NCBI GenBank assembly: GCA_000827495.1
Contig: KN817541.1
Location: forward strand, 274,678 to 338,677
Origin: Hypholoma sublateritium FD-334 SS-4
Lineage: Eukaryota; Basidiomycota; Agaricomycetes; Agaricales; Strophariaceae
DNA length: 64,000 bases
Reading direction: 5' to 3'
Positions 57,831 through 64,000 of this stretch are shown piece after piece. The notes under the pieces were generated by a model, which was given only the letters and a program-made list of their open reading frames with translations, had not been told where the DNA came from and made no database searches. Numbering within the stretch: position 1 is the first letter of the stretch; each line of letters opens with the position of its first letter. Both the position numbers and the translations under genes were made by a program.

Positions 57831-60800
57831 TCAGACTGCTTTCGCTTTGGATCTATCGAACAACCCCGCCACCTTCTTCAACACATACCCCAACCGCCTG
57901 TGCCTCCTCACCCTAAAGAAATACGTAAGGAGATACACCGCGCAGACCTAACACATCCATCAGTACACTTGACCCCACACATCGACCAATCATCAACTCC
58001 ACTCACATTGAACACAATATACGCGCAGAAAAACCCAAAGTCGCGCCAGTGGTGCCGGTAGAAGATATTGAACGACGGCCCCATCCATTCGTCCGTCGTC
58101 CGGCTCGCGCAGAACCGACACCCCGCCGTCGCGTCCGGATTCGTGAGGTACCCGCCGTGGCCCGATATATACTGCGCGAGGAACGCGCCGCACGCCTGCC
58201 CCGTGGGCGGCTGCAGCGTGACCAGCTCCTTATCCGCGCATGTGATGAGCTGGTTGCCAATCGCTGGAGGAAGGCTCTCCGTCAGCGGCAGCGGCCCCCA
58301 GGAAGACTAGTCCTCACCTTGCCCTAGCAGCGCTTCGATCAGGTAGGTGAAGGGCGACAGGTGGTACATCCATTGCCACCACCCAAGCAGTCGGAACGGC
58401 TGCAGGACGCCATCACTGCGCTCAACGGCAAATCATCAGCGGGGAAAAGCAGATCGAAGTAAAATTGAGAACTTACAACGTGAGCACGAACGCGAACAAA
58501 AACGAGAACATGAGCCCCGCGATCTCGGCCGTAGGACACATAGACGCCACTGCGAGCGCGATAGTGGTGTAGTATATCGGGAAGCACACGCCGTACATGA
58601 GATACGTGAACCCCGCGCGCGAGCTCTCGAAGCCGACCGTCCAGAACCAGCATAGGAAGAACAGACTCGACCCCAGGATGTTCCACGGAAGCTCCGTCAG
58701 AATCTGCGCGGTGGTCAGTGCGGACCAATGGTACATCCGGCTGGATTTTTCCCGTATCTCGTAAATGTCGCGTGTCTTTTGCAGCACAATTAGCGCACCA
58801 GTTGCTGTTTAATCAGATACGACAATTACCTTGATATACGGAACATGCAGTTGGCCTCCCAGCGGTGCGCTCTGAATTTGTATCAATCAGTATATGCACG
58901 CTCCCATGTTCTTCTCATCTTACCAGGATAGTGCTCATGAAAATGGCCTGCATATCTGGTCAGGCATACTCGCCACCCAGAAAGAACCAAGAAACTCACA
59001 AACAGCTTATTCTGATTCCCCTGAATCGAATCCTTCGACTTGAAGAACGTAAACCCGATGAATAGCCCACCGATGATATTGAGGGTCAGCTTCGACATAA
59101 GGTACGTCGGGTTCCGCCAGTACACCAAGTTCTGGCGCTGGAGCAGCTCGCGCAGCTGGTACGCCCACGGCGTGGCGAATCGCGTCGACAAAGTCGCTGA
59201 GATCGGCGGACTCTTGCGTCCCTCGCTATGAATGTCTTCGATATCGGCCTGCAGCCGCTGGCACCCATCTGAATCGAGCCAGACTTGATGCCAGTCGCGA
59301 TCGGTGGTGGCCGTGGCACCAGCGCCTATCACGTCGAGCATGTACTCGGCTCTAAGTATACCGTTAGTTCGAAGCACAACAGAGACGTGGCGTGACTAAC
59401 GGATTCTCCCCTTCTTTACAGCGTCGCGCGCCACCTTTCTCAAAGTAGCTGATGAGTTCTTCCGCGTTTTCACCAAGGTCGCCGAAGTACACAGTTTGAC
59501 CACCTTTCCGGAGGAGCAAAAGTCTGTCAAAAACCTACATAATAGTTGAGAAAGGCGAGCGTAAGATTGAAATAAAAGCCGTACCGCAAACAATTCTGCG
59601 GAGGGCTGCATCGAATATCAGAAAATCAAAGCGCAAGATTCCACATCGCCGATTCGTACCTGATGTATACTGGGGTAGTGTTATTAACCGAAACGACGTC
59701 ACCGCCAGAATTTCACTTACGTGCAAAGTATCGCCTGTCCATTGTCCGCAAGCGTACTCAGGAACGACATAATGGCCCACGCACTCTGCGAATCTAAACC
59801 CGAAGTCGGTTCATCAAGAAACAGCAGGAGCTGGGGCTAATAGTATGCGGGCGCATATTAAGCTACAATCCCTGAACAATCACAAAAGGACGCACCTTAG
59901 CCGCCAGCTCGACGCCGATCGTAGTCCGCTTCTTCTGCTCAACCCCCAAAGAGCCAACCATCGCGTCCGCAAACATGTCTAGCCCGCACATCTGCAAGCA
60001 TTTATCCGCGCTGTCAATCCAATGATCGATTATGCTCGACTAAGGAATCGCAGAAAAGCAGCTCACTATGCGTCCTTCTCTGCCGTAGGCACGGTCGATG
60101 GCTGGCGTAGCCGCGCGGAGAACCGTAACGCCTCCCGCACCGTCGTCAGCGTAGTGTGCGTGTCCATCTGCTGGCAGTACCCAGTCTGCGCCTGGAAGTC
60201 GGCCGGGAGCGCCTGACCATTGAAAAAGCGGCCGCCAGTGATGACGCCCGTAGATACTCTTTCAGCGAGCACATTGAGCAAGGTCGTCTGGATAAATATC
60301 AGTATCAGTACATGCTACGACAAGCAATCCCAAGGAACATGCCTTCCCGGCGCCTGACTCCCCCATCAAGGCGGTCAACTTTCCCGGTACCACGAATCCG
60401 GAGACGTCGTCCAGGAGCCGCCGCTGGCTCCCTGCGACCGACACGGTGTACCGAATATTCTGCCATGAAAATGTGTTGACCATCTTCGGCTGGCTGTGAA
60501 TGTGCTTCTCGCGGGCCTTGTCTTTTTCGCTGAGGGATTCCTGTCCAATATCTCTGGTGGCCGCCGACGACGCCATAGCGCGGGCCTTCTCCTCGTCGCC
60601 CGCAACTGTAGCTTCCGCCTCGGCCTCCTTGACGACTTCCGCCTTGGCGCCTCGTTTGTAGCGCAGCACAGAGCCCTCTGACGCGCTCCCGGTGTTGATC
60701 TCTGTGAACACAAGAAGGCAGAGTAAGAAGAACACCCCGTATGCCACGAGGATTCCAAAATTCTGTGGTGCAGGTGATCAGTGGACCACATCAGAGTAAT

Positions 60801-63800
60801 GCACGACATATACTGACTCGCCAGAGATTCCTATGGTAATACCCAAACGACAGTGCAAGGTAGTTACTTCCACTTACGCGAGCAAGCCCGGGTTCCGAGC
60901 CAACGACAGTGCAGACTTGATTTTGCAGCGAGACGCCTTCGTATCCAGCTCCTGACGGCACTAGGGTAGAGCAGGTGCCATCCAAGGTATAGAACTCGTT
61001 CGTCATGATAGCATCAAACGCATATAAAATCGGCTACACATAGGTGTTTGAAAGCGACTTCAATGTTTTGATACCAGGACGTACATTGCAATATGATATC
61101 CAACGCAGAGCACCAATCATAGTGGGTCTGGGAATTTGGTATCCAGTGTATAGCGACAGCGCAAGCAGCAATATGCCCGCAAGCGCTTGCGCTGGGGCTT
61201 CACTAGGAAATGCGGAGGCCAGCGCACGGAAGAAAGCTTTCATAGAGATCGCAACCACCAGCACAAACAGGAAGTATATGCTAGGTGACGTGCCCAATTC
61301 AATTTTCGATAACAAAAAGGAATAAAAACACGCACAAAAATTGAGAGGCGGTCTGCTGAAGCTTGACGACAAAGTACAAAATGACGCTGAAGAGAATCAT
61401 GGTCACCAGCGTGATTGGTATGTCGACCAGCGTCATGGCCAAAGCCTCGACCATGGGATGGTACATGGCTGCCTTTTGGTGCCGGATCACAATTGGTCGC
61501 TGAGCGAACAGAGCCGGAATTTCGGACATGCTGAACAATGCTGGGATAAAGACCGAACTGCATTATCGCTCAGTCATTCAACCCAAGAGCGTGCGAAGGT
61601 AGATCTCACAAAAAAAGAACACCTCCACGGGAAAAGTAGGCCGCCGTCGTGTCAGGGGTGTTCACGAATGTGGTCCCAATAATAACGGCTTGTAAAACAA
61701 ATGTTCTTTATTGCGATCAGTATGCGAGGAGATTTCCGATAGTCAAACACACCCACATTGTAGAGATAGCTTGCGTTGTCCAACTCCCTCTCAAAATTTG
61801 GGCGCGGCGCAACATTATTATTCGAACTTGCATTGGTATGGATATCATATAAGGACTCTAAAAACAGTATGAATATATCGTCGCCAACGTTATTTAGCTA
61901 TAAAAGCACGCACCCGCAGACGTGTATGGGCCGAATGATCGGCCCTAGCACTTTCTTTGAAGGCAATGAACTTCTCGTGTTTGTTGACGTTGTCGCGTTT
62001 ATAGGATTCGACATCTGCGTGGTTGATATCGTGTATGTTAGAAGCATTATAATACTCCTCGAACTCAGCAGGCGTCTGAGGGACAGGGCGACCCCGCATT
62101 TCAGTATTCCTCGTGTCGTTATCGGCAGTGACCGTGGTTCTCCCCAGCGGGTCGGTCACAGACACGAGAAAGTCGGGCGTTGTCTGGCGGGGTTTAGGGA
62201 TGTACCCCATGTCGATGAAATATTGCCGAGCAAGATTGGCAGGGCCGTAGTATATCATCCGGCCTTCGTAGATTAAACATACTTTGTCGAAAGTGTTAAA
62301 GAGGTTCTCCCCTGCTTGATATATGGACGCAATGGTAGAGACCTTAACAAGGTCTGTAGCGATCCTCAGCGCCCGAACAAACTCGAGAGCAGTACTGGAA
62401 TCAAGACCGCGAGTGGAGCTGAATTTGAGCTCTGTGAGCACCATCACGTTCAACAGGAACAATTCGACGTACTTGTCCCACGACGTGATGAGACTTCTGG
62501 TGGCAAGTGCTTCCGCAATACTGTTGCTCTCTGAATGAGGGCTTCAATCGAATAAACTACCAGAAAAAAACGCACGAGACACGCTTCTTTTCGCCACCAC
62601 TAACACCCCGTATCGAGGCATCTCCGACCATGGTGCCCTTCACATGATTGAGTCCGAAGACCGTCAGATAGATATCAGTCACTCGGCGGGTAAAAGCTGC
62701 TCTGGAGATTTGCTCGATGCGCGGTTGTGGAGCTCGAGTTTTTGCAGCAAAATGTATCGTCTGGTCTACCGTCAAAGTCGGAAAATGGACATCATCTTCT
62801 GGACAATATTGCACATCGCCGCGACAGTGGGTTTTGACTTGGGAAGGAGTTATGGAGTCATAATAAACGTCCCCGTTGACTGAACGGAATTCATCGCGTT
62901 GGTTTGCCAGTACTTTGAGAAGTGTGCTGCAGCCAGATCCAGGTCGGCCAAGAACCACTACCACTATAATGAGGACTGAGCCCATGATGTTAAATCGACC
63001 ACTTACAGAGCATTTCGCCAGGACGAACGACCCCTTCAAACCTGCTCAATATATTTCGTTGGGGCGGATTACGCAGTTGACGTATGCCGCTTAATATATC
63101 CAAGAAGTTGAACATACTGCCTAGAGTGCCTTGATATGCCGCCGATGTTCCGACCCCGACTACCGAGAGATTTTGAAATGCAACTCCAAGGGTACGCGTC
63201 TTGATTTGAGCTTCATCGACTCTGCACAAGGTTTAGAAAAAGATCGCCGAATTATGCACATATACCTGGCATACTTCTTTAGATAGCGCCGCACAATTTT
63301 TTCAAAATCAAAGGGTTCATCGCTTGCGTCTCTGGCTGTCGTGGCCTCGGAGGTTTGAAGCGACTGGTCGTGAAAAGACGAGGGATGGTCGCGCGAATCA
63401 CTGTGGTCGCTGAGAGATCGGTAAAGGGAGCGGGCGCCTTCAGGGTCAAAATAATCGGCGGAAACTCGAGAACATGCTTTGGCCAATGGAGGTCGCTGAG
63501 CAGAGTCACCATGAACTGGAGGAAAGATATGTGGTACTCCCCGTTCCTTCTCCATGTCTGGGGCCTGACGAGAAGCGGAATCACCATGTTGTCCACTGGG
63601 TCCGCTAAGAGTTCGTGAGAGGGAATGAGCTCCCTCGGGATCAAAGTAATCCAAGGAGACCCGCCCATGCGACCTGGGTGATCGAGGAAATTCTGGAGGC
63701 GTGTGGTAAACCGGAGGAGGGGCGTGTAGCGACAGGTCGCACAGTTCTCGTTCCCTCGTTTCGTCTGAGAGTGGATCGGCCAGAGGCCGTGATGAATACC

Positions 63801-63813
63801 CAGAGTTGCTCAT
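57831..63813 (-). CDS. PDR-type (ABCG) full-size ABC multidrug transporter, 24 exons
   Basis: Exons on the minus strand: 63813-63266, 63221-63007, 62963-62576, 62520-62473, 62418-61914, 61857-61757, 61705-61610, 61557-61336, 61280-61085, 61033-60818, 60762-60343, 60287-60067, 60010-59896, 59836-59721, 59669-59660, 59605-59585, 59534-59401, 59351-59000, 58947-58924, 58871-58830, 58775-58477, 58415-58318, 58263-58007, 57947-57831. They encode 1586 residues in one frame. The order is NBD1-TMD1-NBD2-TMD2. NBD1 has the degenerate PDR Walker [13 protein letters not shown] (Cys for Lys, about residue 260), [10 protein letters not shown] and WDNSTRGLD. NBD2 has GESGAGKTT (Lys985), [27 protein letters not shown] and the H-loop TIHQPS. 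TMD1 begins [23 protein letters not shown]2 ends with the Cys-rich extracellular loop typical of the family. It should export drugs or lipids across the plasma membrane. Oddities are a duplicated [12 protein letters not shown] motif, a 10-nt exon and a GC-AG intron within NBD2. Confidence 0.95.
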
Positions 63814-64000
63814 GGTTAGGAGCAAGCACCTTCGACGACGGTTGTATGAATCAGGCTACCCGGCGAAGGTTGTTTCAACTCCGGGACTCGGACTAGGCAA
63901 GATCGCTGCTAGACACATACTACGTCACGTCCGATCTTGGAACCGATTCATCGCCGGATCTGAGGTAAACAAGACGACTGTATGCGATTCAAGTCATAGC
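63814..64000. promoter_or_regulatory. Upstream region of the ABC transporter (partial)
   Basis: These 187 bases precede the minus-strand start. No clear PDRE (CCGCGG) or TATA box is visible. Confidence 0.3.

Noticed and set aside
60818..60877. GTAAGT donor-like site at 60877 in the ABC gene as an intron start
   Set aside because: The frame stays open for 60 more bases and encodes [10 protein letters not shown] and YYHRNLWR, conserved in PDR transporters, so the site is internal to exon 10.
51571..63813. Secondary-metabolite gene cluster around the two efflux pumps
   Set aside because: No polyketide synthase, peptide synthetase, terpene synthase or P450 gene is present nearby, and the gene between them is a core respiratory subunit.
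1..64000. CRISPR arrays or prokaryotic defence systems
   Set aside because: The DNA is clearly fungal nuclear sequence with spliceosomal introns; the only regular repeats are the 95-bp minisatellite and short coding repeats.

Overview
The window is nuclear DNA of a filamentous basidiomycete, most probably an Agaricomycete. The evidence is very intron-dense genes with introns of about 50-60 nt, a Plavaka-type transposase, a DUF6698 protein, a GT90/CAP10-like glycosyltransferase, several F-box proteins, an Agaricomycete-style caspase-domain protein, and an intron-containing tRNA-Ala. Exon models were built by hand from splice consensus, reading frame and family conservation. Every multi-exon model listed below keeps frame from start to stop, apart from the genes marked as broken.

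Left part (1-15.9 kb) is repeat-rich. It holds a Plavaka transposase gene broken by two in-frame TGA codons. Next comes a 5.9 kb segment bounded by diverged direct repeats that carries decayed, unrecognised ORFs. An intact DUF6698 gene follows, then a 95-bp minisatellite that contains a 505-base assembly gap.

Middle part (15.9-47.7 kb) is ordinary gene space. In order: GT90 glycosyltransferase (+), a 2OG-oxygenase-like protein that seems to lack iron ligands (+), an F-box-like protein (-), an inositol-transporter-like MFS sugar porter (+), a carnosine N-methyltransferase homologue (-) head-to-head with splicing factor ISY1 (+), a UbiA prenyltransferase (+), tRNA-Ala(CGC), a caspase-domain protein (+), two adjacent F-box genes (-,-), a large FHA-domain nuclear protein (+) and a secreted acid phosphatase (+).

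Right part (50-64 kb) has a decayed membrane-protein gene, a 17-exon DHA2 drug:H+ antiporter (+), mitochondrial complex I 75/78-kDa subunit NDUFS1 (-) and a 24-exon PDR/ABCG full transporter (-). The two efflux pumps flank NDUFS1 within 13 kb; co-regulation is not shown by the sequence.

No prokaryote-like system or coherent biosynthetic cluster was seen. The most unusual signals concern gene structure: chains of 9-24 nt micro-exons in the two efflux pump genes, one of them a 10-nt exon carrying the H-loop histidine of the ABC pump; five probable GC-AG introns among about 120; a duplicated N-terminal motif in the ABC pump; a 9-nt tRNA intron; and a perfect 22-bp inverted repeat between NDUFS1 and the ABC gene.
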